Origin: Lachnospiraceae bacterium AM48-27BH
GTDB lineage: Bacteria; Bacillota; Clostridia; Lachnospirales; Lachnospiraceae
Length of the DNA: 64,000 nt
Reading direction: 5' to 3'
Assembly (NCBI GenBank): GCA_003478355.1
Contig: QUFC01000005.1
Span: 1 to 64,000, forward strand
The notes under the pieces were generated by a model. It did not search any database and was not told the origin of the DNA. It was given only the letters and a program-made list of their open reading frames with translations. The position numbers and the translations under genes are program-made. Below, one piece after another: positions 54,339 to 64,000 of the stretch. How positions within the stretch are numbered: position 1 is the first letter of the stretch; every line of letters begins with the position of its first letter.

Positions 54339-54788
54339 TTATTTCGCGTTCTTTTTAAAACGGGCGAAAAATCCTTTTTTCTTAGGTGCTGCAGGAACTG
54401 CTCCACCTCTTACACTTTTGATCTCGGTTATGTAGATACCGCTGATCACAACCTTGGCCTCAGTTTTCACCGGAAGTGCCTGGAATACACGTTCATCTGC
54501 CATCAGGGTCATCACCTTCGGACCAATCTTGGCTTTTACGACAGGAACCTTCGCCCAGCGCATGTACTTTGGTGTCTGCTCATACACGATCTTTGGAAGA
54601 TTTGCTTCTTTGATCTTCATCTTCTTCTTATCAATGACCAGCATGGATACGGTCTGTGCAGCCGCCTCCATCAGAGCCTGCTGCTCTACCTGGCGCTTCT
54701 CCAGCTTTCTTCCAAGGAAATACAGAACAGCCAGAGCCGCAACAATAATGATAAGAATAACCAGTATTACGTTTAAAACTGTGCTCAC
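54339..54788 (-). CDS. Small membrane-anchored protein of unknown function
   Basis: A 149-residue protein with one N-terminal membrane helix (TVLNVILVILIIIVAALAVLYFL), a short coiled stretch (LEKRQVEQQALMEAAAQTVS) and a basic, Ala/Pro-rich tail (PAAPKKKGFFARFKKNAK). The middle looks like a small beta domain (VMTLMADERVFQALPVKTEA). I do not recognise a named family. I place the start at GTG 54788, 8 bases after GGAGG; the ATG at 54803 contains that ribosome-binding site. Its promoter side holds a repeat half-copy. Confidence 0.65.
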   Translation of the reverse strand: MSTVLNVILVILIIIVAALAVLYFLGRKLEKRQVEQQALMEAAAQTVSMLVIDKKKMKIKEANLPKIVYEQTPKYMRWAKVPVVKAKIGPKVMTLMADERVFQALPVKTEAKVVISGIYITEIKSVRGGAVPAAPKKKGFFARFKKNAK

Positions 54789-54829
54789 GGGGAATACCTC
54801 CATTAGTGTTTGTGCAGGCTTATGTGCTT

Positions 54830-54871
54830 TTACGGTCAGCGCGGCGGGCGCGCAGACCTCCTAAACAGTTA
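54830..54871 (-). repeat. Dispersed palindromic repeat, left half-copy (reverse)
   Basis: Read on the minus strand it gives ATAACTGTTTAGGAGG, TCTGCGCGCC and GCGCTGACCGTAA, matching the left half of the element at 10706-10838. The hairpin arms stay paired although the loop sequence has changed, which suggests that the fold matters. Confidence 0.7.
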
Positions 54872-54929
54872 TATACCTACTTAATATACAGTATAACATT
54901 TTTACGAAAAAAAGGCAAGAAAAAAATAC

Positions 54930-54958
54930 TTGACACCTTGACAAACCTATGATAAGAT
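54930..54958 (+). promoter_or_regulatory. Promoter of rpoBC
   Basis: TTGACA (54930-54935), 17 bp, TAAGAT (54953-54958). The transcript leader to the rpoB start is about 87 bases. rplJ and rplL, often directly upstream, are not here. Confidence 0.75.
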
Positions 54959-55051
54959 GGAATGTGCACTATTGTGGCATCGTGTGCGTATATGGTATTC
55001 GTGTGCCCAAAAACAGTAAAGAAAGATTAGAAAAACAGGGGTGAAACGTCA

Positions 55052-58000
55052 ATGGAGAAAAGCAGAATGCGTCCTGTAAAAGCAGGGAAAAACGTAAGAA
55101 TGAGCTTCTCAAGACGAAATGAAGTTCTTGAGATGCCAAACCTGATTGAGATTCAGAAAAGCTCATATCAGTGGTTCCTTGATGAAGGTTTGAAAGAAGT
55201 CTTTGAAGACATCTCTCCAATCGCTGATTTCGCTGGTCACTTGAGTCTGGAATTTGTTGACTTTACGTTATGCAAGGACGATATCAAGTATACCATCGAA
55301 GAGTGCAAAGAACGCGACGCAACATATGCGGCACCTTTAAAAGTGAAGGTAAGACTTTGGAATAAAGATAAAGATGAAATTAATGAGCACGAAATCTTTA
55401 TGGGCGATCTTCCGCTTATGACAGATACAGGCTCCTTCGTGATTAATGGAGCAGAGCGTGTTATTGTCAGCCAGTTAGTACGTTCCCCGGGTATATATTA
55501 TGGTATTGGTCATGATAAAGTCGGAAAGGAACTGTACACATGTACGGTAATTCCTAACCGTGGAGCATGGCTGGAGTATGAGACGGATTCCAACGACATT
55601 TTCTATGTCCGTGTGGACCGTACAAGAAAGGTTCCGGTTACTGTGCTGATCCGTGCACTTGGTTACGGAACCAATGCAGAAATCATCGATTTATTCGGTG
55701 AGGAGCCAAAGCTGTTAGCAAGCTTTGGTAAGGATGTGTCTGAGAACTATCAGGACGGTCTGTTAGAACTTTACAAGAAGATCCGTCCGGGCGAGCCGCT
55801 GTCTGTAGACAGTGCGGAGAGCCTGTTAAACAGCATGTTCTTTGATCCAAGAAGATACGACCTGGCAAAGGTTGGCCGTTATAAGTTTAATAAGAAGCTG
55901 GCTCTGAAGAACCGTATCACTGGACATACTCTGGCTGAGGATGTAGTAGACGCTGAGACAGGAGAGATCCTGGCAGAGGCAGGTGCTGCAGTAGACAAAG
56001 AACTGGCAGAGACGATCCAGAACGCAGGTGTACCATTTGTATGGATCCAGGGCATTGAGCGCAACGAGAAAGTCCTTTCCAACTTAATGGTAGATCTGGC
56101 AGCTTATGTAAGCTTTGACCCGGAGAGTGTCGGAGTGACCGAGCATGTTTATTACCCGGTATTAAAGAACATTCTGGCTGAATGCGGAGATGATGAGGAA
56201 GCGCTGAAAGAAGCGATCCACAGAAATATCAACGAACTGATTCCGAAGCATATCACCAAGGAAGATATCATTGCTTCCATCAACTACAATATGCATCTGG
56301 AAGAGGAGATCGGTACTGCAGATGATATCGATCATCTGGGCAACCGTCGTATCCGTGCGGTAGGTGAGCTGTTACAGAACCAGTATCGTATCGGTCTGTC
56401 CCGTATGGAGCGAGTGGTTCGTGAGCGTATGACCACCCAGGATATGGATGGCATCACACCACAGTCCCTGATCAATATTAAACCGGTAACTGCAGCAGTG
56501 AAAGAGTTCTTTGGAAGTTCCCAGCTGTCCCAGTTCATGGATCAGAACAACCCGTTGTCTGAGCTGACTCACAAGAGACGTCTGTCCGCATTAGGACCTG
56601 GCGGTCTGTCCAGAGATCGTGCCGGATTCGAGGTTCGAGATGTTCACTACACCCATTATGGACGTATGTGCCCGGTTGAGACCCCTGAGGGTCCTAACAT
56701 CGGTCTGATCAACTCTTTGGCATCTTATGCAAGAGTAAACACCTATGGATTTATCGAGGCGCCATATCGTGTGGTTGATAAGACAGATCCTAAGAACCCG
56801 CGTGTTACGGATGATGTTGTTTATCTGACCGCTGATGAAGAGGACAACTTCGTTGTTGCACAGGCGAATGAGCCACTGGATGAAAATGGCTATTTCATTC
56901 ACGATAACGTTTCCGGACGTTACAGAGAAGAGACAACTTCTTTCCAGAAGAAGAATATCGACCTGATGGACGTATCCCCGAAGATGGTATTCTCCGTGGC
57001 AACTTCCATGATTCCGTTCCTGCAGAACGATGATGCAAACCGTGCACTGATGGGATCTAACATGCAGCGTCAGGCAGTGCCGCTTCTGTCTACAGAGGCT
57101 CCGGTTGTTGATACCGGTATCGCAGGCAAAGCAGCCGTTGACTCCGGTGTGTGTGTACTGGCTAAGAATACCGGTGTCGTTGAGCGCTCCGCTTCCAACG
57201 AGATCATCATCCGCAGAGATTCTGACGGCAATAAAGATGTATATCATTTAACCAAATTCAAGAGAAGCAACCAGTCCAACTGCTACAACCAGAAGCCGAT
57301 CGTATACAAGGGCGACCATGTAGAAAAAGGTGAGGTGATCGCAGATGGTCCATCCACCAAGAATGGTGAGATCGCACTTGGTAAGAACCCGCTGATCGGA
57401 TTCATGACCTGGGAAGGTTATAACTACGAGGATGCGGTTCTGTTAAGTGAAAGACTGGTTATGGATGACGTTTACACATCCGTTCATATTGAAGAGTACG
57501 AGGCAGAAGCCCGTGATACTAAGTTAGGACCGGAAGAGATCACCCGTGACGTTCCGGGTGTCGGCGAGGACGCCCTGAAGGATCTGGATGAGAGAGGTAT
57601 CATCCGTATCGGTGCAGAGGTACGTGCCGGAGACATCCTGGTTGGTAAAGTAACCCCTAAGGGAGAGACAGAGCTGACTGCTGAGGAGAGACTGCTCCGT
57701 GCGATCTTTGGTGAGAAAGCAAGAGAAGTACGTGATACTTCCCTGAAAGTGCCTCACGGCGCTTACGGTATCATTGTAGACGCAAAAGTATTTACAAGAG
57801 AGAATGGCGATGAGCTGGCTCCGGGAGTAAACCAGAGTGTCCGCATCTACATTGCCCAGAAGAGAAAGATCTCTGTTGGTGATAAGATGGCTGGACGTCA
57901 TGGTAACAAGGGTGTTGTTTCCCGCGTGCTTCCTGTAGAAGATATGCCATTCCTTCCAAATGGCCGTCCGCTGGATATCGTATTGAACCCACTGGGCGTA

Positions 58001-58909
58001 CCTTCCCGTATGAACATCGGACAGGTGCTGGAGATTCATTTAAGTCTTGCTGCAAGGGCATTAGGATTTGATGTATCTACTCCGATCTTCGATGGTGCAG
58101 ACGAGAATGATATCATGGATACCCTTGATATCGCGAATGATTATGTAAACACTTCCTGGGAAGAGTTCCAGGAAAAATATAAAGATACCTTAAAACCAGA
58201 GGTTATGGACTACTTAGGCAGCCATCTGGAGCACAGAGAGCTGTGGAAGGGCGTTCCGTTAAGCCGCGATGGTAAAGTACGCCTGCGTGATGGCCGTACC
58301 GGTGAGTATTTTGACAGCCCGGTAACCATCGGACACATGCACTACCTGAAACTCCATCATCTGGTTGATGATAAGATCCATGCACGTTCCACTGGTCCTT
58401 ACGCACTGGTTACCCAGCAGCCTCTGGGTGGTAAAGCACAGTTCGGCGGACAGCGTTTCGGTGAGATGGAGGTATGGGCACTGGAGGCATATGGTGCTTC
58501 CTACACCTTACAGGAGATCCTGACTGTGAAGTCCGATGATGTAGTAGGACGTGTAAAGACCTACGAAGCCATCATCAAGGGCGAGAACATTCCGGAGCCG
58601 GGCGTACCGGAATCCTTCAAGGTATTATTAAAAGAGCTTCAGTCCCTGGGCCTGGATGTCCGTGTCCTGAAAGACGATGGAACAGAGGTAGAGATGGCCG
58701 AGAATATCGACTATGGCGATACCGATCTGCGTTCCATCATCGAAGGCGACAGACATTACGGAAACCGGGAAGACGGATTGGCTGACCAGGGCTATCAGTA
58801 CCAGGAATTCAAAGATGGTGAGCTGGTTGGCGTAGAGAATGAGGAAGACAACGTTAATCTGGAAGAGGATGATTCCTACGACGATTACACTTCCGATGAT
58901 AACGAATAG
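55052..58909 (+). CDS. rpoB: RNA polymerase beta subunit
   Basis: A 1285-residue core RNA polymerase subunit. The rifampicin region reads [20 protein letters not shown] followed by [12 protein letters not shown], with the wild-type residues at the positions altered in resistant strains. Other marks are [31 protein letters not shown], the [19 protein letters not shown] catalytic lysine region, and the C-terminal [20 protein letters not shown]. The tail is acidic ([20 protein letters not shown]), common in Clostridia. AGGGGTG precedes the ATG. It is co-transcribed with rpoC after 14 bases. Confidence 0.98.
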   Translation: MEKSRMRPVKAGKNVRMSFSRRNEVLEMPNLIEIQKSSYQWFLDEGLKEVFEDISPIADFAGHLSLEFVDFTLCKDDIKYTIEECKERDATYAAPLKVKVRLWNKDKDEINEHEIFMGDLPLMTDTGSFVINGAERVIVSQLVRSPGIYYGIGHDKVGKELYTCTVIPNRGAWLEYETDSNDIFYVRVDRTRKVPVTVLIRALGYGTNAEIIDLFGEEPKLLASFGKDVSENYQDGLLELYKKIRPGEPLSVDSAESLLNSMFFDPRRYDLAKVGRYKFNKKLALKNRITGHTLAEDVVDAETGEILAEAGAAVDKELAETIQNAGVPFVWIQGIERNEKVLSNLMVDLAAYVSFDPESVGVTEHVYYPVLKNILAECGDDEEALKEAIHRNINELIPKHITKEDIIASINYNMHLEEEIGTADDIDHLGNRRIRAVGELLQNQYRIGLSRMERVVRERMTTQDMDGITPQSLINIKPVTAAVKEFFGSSQLSQFMDQNNPLSELTHKRRLSALGPGGLSRDRAGFEVRDVHYTHYGRMCPVETPEGPNIGLINSLASYARVNTYGFIEAPYRVVDKTDPKNPRVTDDVVYLTADEEDNFVVAQANEPLDENGYFIHDNVSGRYREETTSFQKKNIDLMDVSPKMVFSVATSMIPFLQNDDANRALMGSNMQRQAVPLLSTEAPVVDTGIAGKAAVDSGVCVLAKNTGVVERSASNEIIIRRDSDGNKDVYHLTKFKRSNQSNCYNQKPIVYKGDHVEKGEVIADGPSTKNGEIALGKNPLIGFMTWEGYNYEDAVLLSERLVMDDVYTSVHIEEYEAEARDTKLGPEEITRDVPGVGEDALKDLDERGIIRIGAEVRAGDILVGKVTPKGETELTAEERLLRAIFGEKAREVRDTSLKVPHGAYGIIVDAKVFTRENGDELAPGVNQSVRIYIAQKRKISVGDKMAGRHGNKGVVSRVLPVEDMPFLPNGRPLDIVLNPLGVPSRMNIGQVLEIHLSLAARALGFDVSTPIFDGADENDIMDTLDIANDYVNTSWEEFQEKYKDTLKPEVMDYLGSHLEHRELWKGVPLSRDGKVRLRDGRTGEYFDSPVTIGHMHYLKLHHLVDDKIHARSTGPYALVTQQPLGGKAQFGGQRFGEMEVWALEAYGASYTLQEILTVKSDDVVGRVKTYEAIIKGENIPEPGVPESFKVLLKELQSLGLDVRVLKDDGTEVEMAENIDYGDTDLRSIIEGDRHYGNREDGLADQGYQYQEFKDGELVGVENEEDNVNLEEDDSYDDYTSDDNE

Positions 58910-58923
58910 GAGGGAGTACACTG

Positions 58924-61900
58924 ATGCCGGAGACGAAAGAAACTTATCAGCCATTGACATTTGATGCGATTAAGATTGGTCTGGCTTCTCCTGAAAAGAT
59001 TCTGGAGTGGTCCCACGGTGAAGTAAAAAAACCGGAGACAATTAACTACCGTACATTAAAACCGGAGCGCGACGGTCTTTACTGCGAAAGAATTTTCGGA
59101 CCAACCAAAGACTGGGAATGTCACTGCGGTAAATATAAGAAAATCAGATATAAAGGTGTCATCTGCGACCGATGCGGCGTAGAGGTAACCAAGTCCAGCG
59201 TTCGTAGAGAGCGTATCGGACATATTGCACTTGCAGCTCCAGTATCCCATATCTGGTATTTTAAGGGCATTCCAAGCCGTATGGGTCTGCTGCTGGACAT
59301 TTCTCCAAGAATCCTGGAGAAAGTGCTGTACTTTGCTTCCTATATCGTTCTGGATCCTAAGGAGACTGGCCTGCAGTATAAGCAGGTCCTCTCCGAAAAA
59401 GAGTACAGAGAAGAAGTAGAAAAATATGGCTACGGCTCCTTCCGTGTAGGTATGGGTGCTGAGGCGATCCAGGAGTTGTTAAAAGCGATCGATCTTCAGA
59501 AGGATTCTGATGAGCTTCGTGCAGCTATGAAGGATGCAACTGGCCAGAAACGTGCAAGGATCATCAAGAGACTGGAGGTTGTTGATGCATTCTTAAATTC
59601 CGGCAACCGTCCGGAGTGGATGATCATGACGGTTATTCCAGTTATCCCACCGGATATCCGTCCTATGGTTCAGCTGGATGGTGGCCGTTTCGCTACTTCC
59701 GACTTAAATGATTTATATAGAAGAATCATCAACCGTAACAACCGTCTGGCAAGACTGCTGGAGCTGGGCGCGCCGGATATCATTGTCCGCAATGAGAAAC
59801 GTATGCTTCAGGAGGCAGTTGACGCCCTGATCGATAACGGCAGAAGAGGACGTCCTGTTACCGGACCAGGAAACCGTGCATTGAAGTCCCTTTCCGACAT
59901 GCTGAAAGGTAAACAGGGCCGTTTCCGTCAGAACCTGTTAGGTAAGCGAGTTGACTATTCCGGACGTTCCGTAATCGTCGTTGGACCGGAATTAAAGATC
60001 TACCAGTGTGGTCTGCCAAAGGAGATGGCGATCGAGCTGTTCAAGCCTTTCGTTATGAAAGAACTGGTTTCTAATGGTACTGCACACAACATTAAGAATG
60101 CGAAGAAGATGGTAGAGCGCTTACAGCCAGAGGTTTGGGATGTGCTGGAAGACGTGATCAAAGAGCATCCGGTTATGTTAAACCGTGCTCCTACACTGCA
60201 CAGACTGGGTATCCAGGCATTCGAGCCGATCCTGGTTGAAGGCAAGGCAATTAAGCTGCATCCATTGGTATGTACCGCATTCAACGCCGACTTCGATGGC
60301 GACCAGATGGCTGTCCATCTGCCACTTTCCGTAGAAGCTCAGGCAGAGTGCCGTTTCTTACTGTTATCTCCGAACAACTTACTGAAACCGTCTGATGGTG
60401 GTCCGGTAGCCGTTCCTTCTCAGGATATGGTACTTGGTATTTACTATCTGACCCAGGAGAGACCTGGCGCAACCGGCGAAGGTATGTGCTTTAAGAGCAA
60501 GAATGAAGCGATCCTGGCTTATGAGAATAAGGCAGTTACTCTTCATTCCCGCGTAAAAGTAAGAGTTGAGAAGACCATGCCAGATGGAACCGTAAAGAGC
60601 GGTATCGTTGAGTCTACGGTAGGACGTTTCATTTTCAATGAGATCATTCCTCAGGATTTAGGCTTCGTAGACCGTTCCGTTCCAGGCAATGAACTGAAGC
60701 TGGAAGTTGATTTCCACGTAGGCAAGAAGCAGTGTAAGCAGATCCTTGAGAAAGTCATCAATGTTCATGGTGCAAGCAAGACTGCAGAAACTCTGGATGA
60801 TATTAAGGCGATCGGTTACAAGTACTCCACAAGAGCTGCTATGACCGTATCCATTTCTGATATGACTGTGCCTGCAAGCAAGCCACAGCTGATCGCAGAT
60901 GCACAGGCAACCGTAGATAAGATCGCGAAGAACTTCCGTCACGGTCTGATCACAGAAGAAGAGCGTTACAAAGAGGTTATTGAAACCTGGAAGAAGGCCG
61001 ATGATCAGCTGACTCATGATCTGTTAACAGGTCTTGATAAGTACAACAACATCTTTATGATGGCTGACTCTGGTGCGCGAGGATCTGATAAGCAGATCAA
61101 GCAGCTGGCTGGTATGCGTGGTTTGATGGCAGATACAACTGGTCACACCATCGAACTTCCTATTAAGTCCAACTTCCGTGAAGGTCTTGATGTACTGGAG
61201 TACTTCATCTCCGCTCATGGTGCTCGAAAAGGTATGTCCGATACCGCTCTTCGTACCGCAGACTCTGGTTACCTGACCAGACGTCTGGTTGACGTTTCCC
61301 AGGATCTGATCATCCGTGAGGTAGATTGCTGCGAAGGCAAGGATATCCCATACATGGAGATCAAGGCATTTACCGATGGCAATGAGACCATCGAGGGTCT
61401 GGAGGAGCGTCTGACAGGCAGATTTATCGCAGAGACCATTACCGATCCAGATACTGGTGAAGTAGTTGTCAAAGCAAACCATATGTGTACACCAAAACGT
61501 GCGGCAGCCGTTATGAAGGTATTAAAGAAGCTTGGCAGAGATTCTGTTAAGATCCGTACCGTATTAAGCTGTAAATCCCACATCGGTGTCTGCGCAAAAT
61601 GTTATGGCGCGAACATGGCGACTGGCCAGGCAGTACAGGTTGGTGAGGCTGTTGGTATCATCGCAGCTCAGTCCATCGGTGAGCCAGGTACCCAGTTGAC
61701 CATGCGTACCTTCCATAGCGGCGGCGTTGCCGGCGGCGATATCACACAGGGTCTTCCTCGTGTCGAGGAGCTTTTTGAGGCCCGTAAACCTAAGGGTCTT
61801 GCGATCATCTCTGAGTTTGGCGGCGTAGTCAATATCAAAGATACCAAGAGAAAACGTGAGATCATCGTTACCGATTTCGAAACTGGAAACTCCAAAACGT

Positions 61901-62586
61901 ATCTGATCCCTTACGGTTCCCGTATCAAGGTAACTGAGGGACAGGTGATCGAGGCTGGTGATGAGCTGACTGAAGGTAGTGTAAATCCACACGATATCCT
62001 GAAGATCAAGGGCGTTCGCGCGGTACAGGATTACATGATCCAGGAGGTTCAGCGTGTATACCGTCTGCAGGGTGTAGAGATCAACGATAAGCACGTTGAG
62101 GTTATCGTTCGTCAGATGTTAAAGAAGATCCGTGTTGAAGAGAGTGGAGATAGCGATGTGCTTCCGGGAGTTTCCATGGATGTTCTGGACTTCAACGATA
62201 TGAACGAGGCTCTGATCGCAGAGGGCAAACGTCCGGCAGAGGGCAAACAGGTTATGCTTGGTATTACCAAGGCATCCCTGGCAACCGATTCCTTCTTGTC
62301 AGCCGCTTCCTTCCAGGAGACCACCAAGGTTCTGACAGAAGCAGCGATCAACGGTAAGGTTGACCATCTGATCGGTCTGAAAGAGAACGTTATCATCGGT
62401 AAGCTGATCCCGGCTGGTACCGGTATGAAGCGTTATCGTTCTGTAAAACTGAATACAGATGCTCATATGATCGAGGAGCCAACCGAGGCAGAGGATGAGA
62501 ATGCAGAGATCACTCTTTCCGAGGGTGCAGAGGATTCCGTAGCAGAAGAGGTTCTGGATCTGGATGAAGGCTCTGATGAGGAATAA
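58924..62586 (+). CDS. rpoC: RNA polymerase beta' subunit
   Basis: A 1220-residue core RNA polymerase subunit. The N-terminal zinc finger ([20 protein letters not shown]), the catalytic magnesium motif [16 protein letters not shown], the bridge-helix region [20 protein letters not shown] and the second zinc site [13 protein letters not shown] are intact. The acidic C-terminal tail ([17 protein letters not shown]) mirrors that of rpoB. GGAGGGAG precedes the ATG. Normal Firmicute length without lineage-specific insertions in the trigger loop. Confidence 0.98.
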   Translation: MPETKETYQPLTFDAIKIGLASPEKILEWSHGEVKKPETINYRTLKPERDGLYCERIFGPTKDWECHCGKYKKIRYKGVICDRCGVEVTKSSVRRERIGHIALAAPVSHIWYFKGIPSRMGLLLDISPRILEKVLYFASYIVLDPKETGLQYKQVLSEKEYREEVEKYGYGSFRVGMGAEAIQELLKAIDLQKDSDELRAAMKDATGQKRARIIKRLEVVDAFLNSGNRPEWMIMTVIPVIPPDIRPMVQLDGGRFATSDLNDLYRRIINRNNRLARLLELGAPDIIVRNEKRMLQEAVDALIDNGRRGRPVTGPGNRALKSLSDMLKGKQGRFRQNLLGKRVDYSGRSVIVVGPELKIYQCGLPKEMAIELFKPFVMKELVSNGTAHNIKNAKKMVERLQPEVWDVLEDVIKEHPVMLNRAPTLHRLGIQAFEPILVEGKAIKLHPLVCTAFNADFDGDQMAVHLPLSVEAQAECRFLLLSPNNLLKPSDGGPVAVPSQDMVLGIYYLTQERPGATGEGMCFKSKNEAILAYENKAVTLHSRVKVRVEKTMPDGTVKSGIVESTVGRFIFNEIIPQDLGFVDRSVPGNELKLEVDFHVGKKQCKQILEKVINVHGASKTAETLDDIKAIGYKYSTRAAMTVSISDMTVPASKPQLIADAQATVDKIAKNFRHGLITEEERYKEVIETWKKADDQLTHDLLTGLDKYNNIFMMADSGARGSDKQIKQLAGMRGLMADTTGHTIELPIKSNFREGLDVLEYFISAHGARKGMSDTALRTADSGYLTRRLVDVSQDLIIREVDCCEGKDIPYMEIKAFTDGNETIEGLEERLTGRFIAETITDPDTGEVVVKANHMCTPKRAAAVMKVLKKLGRDSVKIRTVLSCKSHIGVCAKCYGANMATGQAVQVGEAVGIIAAQSIGEPGTQLTMRTFHSGGVAGGDITQGLPRVEELFEARKPKGLAIISEFGGVVNIKDTKRKREIIVTDFETGNSKTYLIPYGSRIKVTEGQVIEAGDELTEGSVNPHDILKIKGVRAVQDYMIQEVQRVYRLQGVEINDKHVEVIVRQMLKKIRVEESGDSDVLPGVSMDVLDFNDMNEALIAEGKRPAEGKQVMLGITKASLATDSFLSAASFQETTKVLTEAAINGKVDHLIGLKENVIIGKLIPAGTGMKRYRSVKLNTDAHMIEEPTEAEDENAEITLSEGAEDSVAEEVLDLDEGSDEE

Positions 62587-62614
62587 GAATGACACCGTCA
62601 GGTGAACAGAAAGG

Positions 62615-62644
62615 CGCAGCTGGGCGAAAGCTTAGCTGCGTTTT
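62615..62644 (+). terminator. Terminator after rpoC
   Basis: CGCAGCT (62615-62621) pairs with AGCTGCG (62634-62640) with a GGGCGAAAGCTT loop, followed by TTTTG. Moderate strength; the ribosomal protein operon has its own promoter 41 bases further. Confidence 0.7.
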
Positions 62645-62684
62645 GTGTATCACAGGAAATTCAAAAGAATTCAAAACTTTCGGC

Positions 62685-62713
62685 TTGACATCTTTGGAGA
62701 ATCTGTATATAAT
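62685..62713 (+). promoter_or_regulatory. Promoter of the rpsL (str) operon
   Basis: TTGACA (62685-62690), 17 bp, TATAAT (62708-62713): both boxes match the consensus fully. The leader to rpsL is about 80 bases. Confidence 0.85.
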
Positions 62714-62799
62714 GAGAAAGCGTGCGAAAACATGTAGTTTTTGTGTGCAAAAAAGCTGAATTACAGCAACCACAGACAATATCACAGGAGGTGAAAAGA

Positions 62800-63219
62800 A
62801 TGCCAACATTTAACCAGTTAGTTAGAAAAGGAAGACAGACATCTGTAAAGAAATCTACTGCACCAGCTCTGCAGAAAGGTTACAACTCCTTACAGAAACG
62901 CGCTACCGACATTTCTTCTCCACAGAAGAGAGGTGTTTGTACCGCTGTTAAGACTGCTACACCTAAAAAGCCAAACTCTGCTCTTAGAAAGATTGCCAGA
63001 GTTCGTCTTTCCAACGGCATCGAAGTAACAAGCTATATCCCAGGAGAGGGACACAACCTTCAGGAGCATAGCGTTGTTCTGATCCGTGGCGGTAGAGTAA
63101 AAGACTTACCAGGTACCAGATATCATATCGTTAGAGGTACCCTGGATACCGCTGGTGTTGCAAACAGAATGCAGGCCCGTTCCAAATACGGCGCTAAGAG
63201 ACCAAAAGCGAAAAAGTAA
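62800..63219 (+). CDS. rpsL: 30S ribosomal protein S12
   Basis: A 139-residue decoding-centre protein. [15 protein letters not shown] starts it; [20 protein letters not shown] and [20 protein letters not shown] contain the lysines (equivalent to Lys43 and Lys88 in E. coli) whose change gives streptomycin resistance, both wild type here. AGGAGGTG is 6 bases before the ATG at 62800; 26 upstream in-frame codons fall in the promoter leader. First gene of the str operon. Confidence 0.97.
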   Translation: MPTFNQLVRKGRQTSVKKSTAPALQKGYNSLQKRATDISSPQKRGVCTAVKTATPKKPNSALRKIARVRLSNGIEVTSYIPGEGHNLQEHSVVLIRGGRVKDLPGTRYHIVRGTLDTAGVANRMQARSKYGAKRPKAKK

Positions 63220-63550
63220 TTAGAAACACAAAGTGAATTGGAATCACTAACAGCAGTAAAGTGTATTAGTTAGTGCCGGATTTGTGATATTGCCTGTAGG
63301 TTGCAGGAAATAGAATGACCGAGCGCGAACACATTTTATGGAAACATGTGAGTACCGATGATTTGATTATTGCAATGAGCAGCGCAGCCGGGCTGGTACG
63401 GCAATGCGTGCAAGCTTGCTTGCAAAAGCATTGACGGAGCAGACAGGCTATGGGGCGAATGCCCCACATGAGCAAGCCTTGAAAAGGGTTGCGAATGGCC
63501 GCTGCGGACTCTTGGGAGAATTGCAAACCATAATTAAGGAGGGAAGTAAC
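63220..63550 (+). promoter_or_regulatory. Long structured spacer between rpsL and rpsG
   Basis: The 331 bases contain no convincing ORF but several hairpins: TGGGGC-GAAT-GCCCCA (63451-63466), and GCAATGC (63402-63408) facing GCATTG (63428-63433) around GCAAGC/GCTTGC repeats. ATTAAGGAGG (63533-63542) is the rpsG ribosome-binding site. In E. coli the rpsL-rpsG spacer binds S7 for autogenous control; here the spacer is several times longer. It may be a translational operator or an insertion. Confidence 0.5.
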
Positions 63551-64000
63551 GTGCCACGTAAAGGACATACTCAGAAAAGAGACGTATTGGCAGACCCAAT
63601 CTACAACAATAAGGTTGTTACCAAACTGATCAACAACATTATGTTAGATGGTAAGAAGGGTGTTGCCCAGAAGATCGTATACGGTGCTTTTGAGCAGGTT
63701 GCAGAGAAGACCGGTAAGGAAGCAGTAGAAGTATTCGAGGAAGCTATGAACAACATCATGCCTGTACTGGAAGTTAAGGCAAAACGTATCGGTGGTGCTA
63801 CCTATCAGGTGCCGATCGAGGTTAAGCCAGAGAGAAGACAGGCATTAGCACTTCGCTGGATCACCGCTTATTCTCGTAAGAGAGGCGAGAAGACTCAGGA
63901 AGACAGACTTGCTAATGAGATTATGGATGCCGCTAACAACACTGGCGCTTCCGTAAAGAAGAAAGAAGACATGCACAAGATGGCAGAGGCTAACAAGGCA
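63551..64000 (+). CDS. rpsG: 30S ribosomal protein S7, cut by the window end
   Basis: The first 150 residues of S7 (normally about 156), starting at a GTG with AAGGAGGGAAG 8 bases upstream. [60 protein letters not shown] and [20 protein letters not shown] are typical. S7 nucleates assembly of the 30S head and in many bacteria represses its own operon by binding the preceding spacer. The stop codon should lie within about 20 bases of the window end. Confidence 0.96.
   Translation, partial: MPRKGHTQKRDVLADPIYNNKVVTKLINNIMLDGKKGVAQKIVYGAFEQVAEKTGKEAVEVFEEAMNNIMPVLEVKAKRIGGATYQVPIEVKPERRQALALRWITAYSRKRGEKTQEDRLANEIMDAANNTGASVKKKEDMHKMAEANKA

Noticed and set aside
55052..63219. Rifampicin or streptomycin resistance alleles
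   Set aside because: Residues at the known rpoB and rpsL resistance positions are wild type by eye.

Overview
The window looks like a chromosomal segment of a spore-forming, anaerobic, low-to-mid GC Firmicute, most likely a member of Lachnospiraceae (class Clostridia). The reasons are AGGAGG ribosome-binding sites with short operons, the sporulation genes spoIIR and sipL, Cys-type sulfatases, a LytTR/GHKL two-component pair, a choline-binding-like surface protein, and the rpoB-rpoC-rpsL-rpsG core. I cannot name the species from sequence alone.

Layout. 1-820: 3' end of a TnpB-type nuclease gene with its structured right end. 876-2909: a decaying fructose (fru) operon with an intact DeoR regulator, a frameshifted 1-phosphofructokinase and an internally deleted PTS subunit. 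2914-7900 (minus): polyamine uptake operon (XRE-cupin regulator, potA, potB, potC, an internally deleted potD copy, intact potD). 8015-12756: lactonase, chorismate synthase, RpiB and two NAD(P)-dependent hydroxyacid dehydrogenases. 12767-22890: a membrane AraC-type regulator divergent from an LplBC-type oligosaccharide importer with its binding lipoprotein, a fused double sulfatase and an enolase-superfamily enzyme, probably a module for a sulfated or acidic glycan. 22910-29680: the pst-phoU-phoPR phosphate regulon with a circularly permuted PstS. 29844-33246: PrcB-like lipoprotein, cysE, sipL, a possible structured RNA and a GIY-YIG protein. 33195-41827: LytTR response regulator and frameshifted GHKL kinase divergent from a 2090-residue secreted surface protein. 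41853-43638: ispE and a GntR regulator preceded by 13-bp tandem repeats. 43711-51181: TetR-controlled RND efflux operon (adaptor, RND pump, two TolC-like proteins), with a strong operator/promoter and an attenuator-like leader. 51147-54788: spoIIR, ddl, murI, a DUF1934 gene and a membrane protein. 54930-64000: rpoB, rpoC, rpsL and a partial rpsG.

Four patterns cut across the genes. (1) Six single-base losses in G or C runs disrupt four genes (fruK, kinase, RND pump, second TolC); restoring one base at each gives full-length proteins, so sequencing error or very recent mutation must be separated. (2) Two other genes (fruA, the second potD) carry in-frame internal deletions. (3) A palindromic intergenic repeat with 14-bp terminal inverted repeats occurs once complete and about nine times as half-copies, nearly always at gene ends. 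(4) Several leaders have strong folding potential. No CRISPR array, tRNA, rRNA or prophage was seen.
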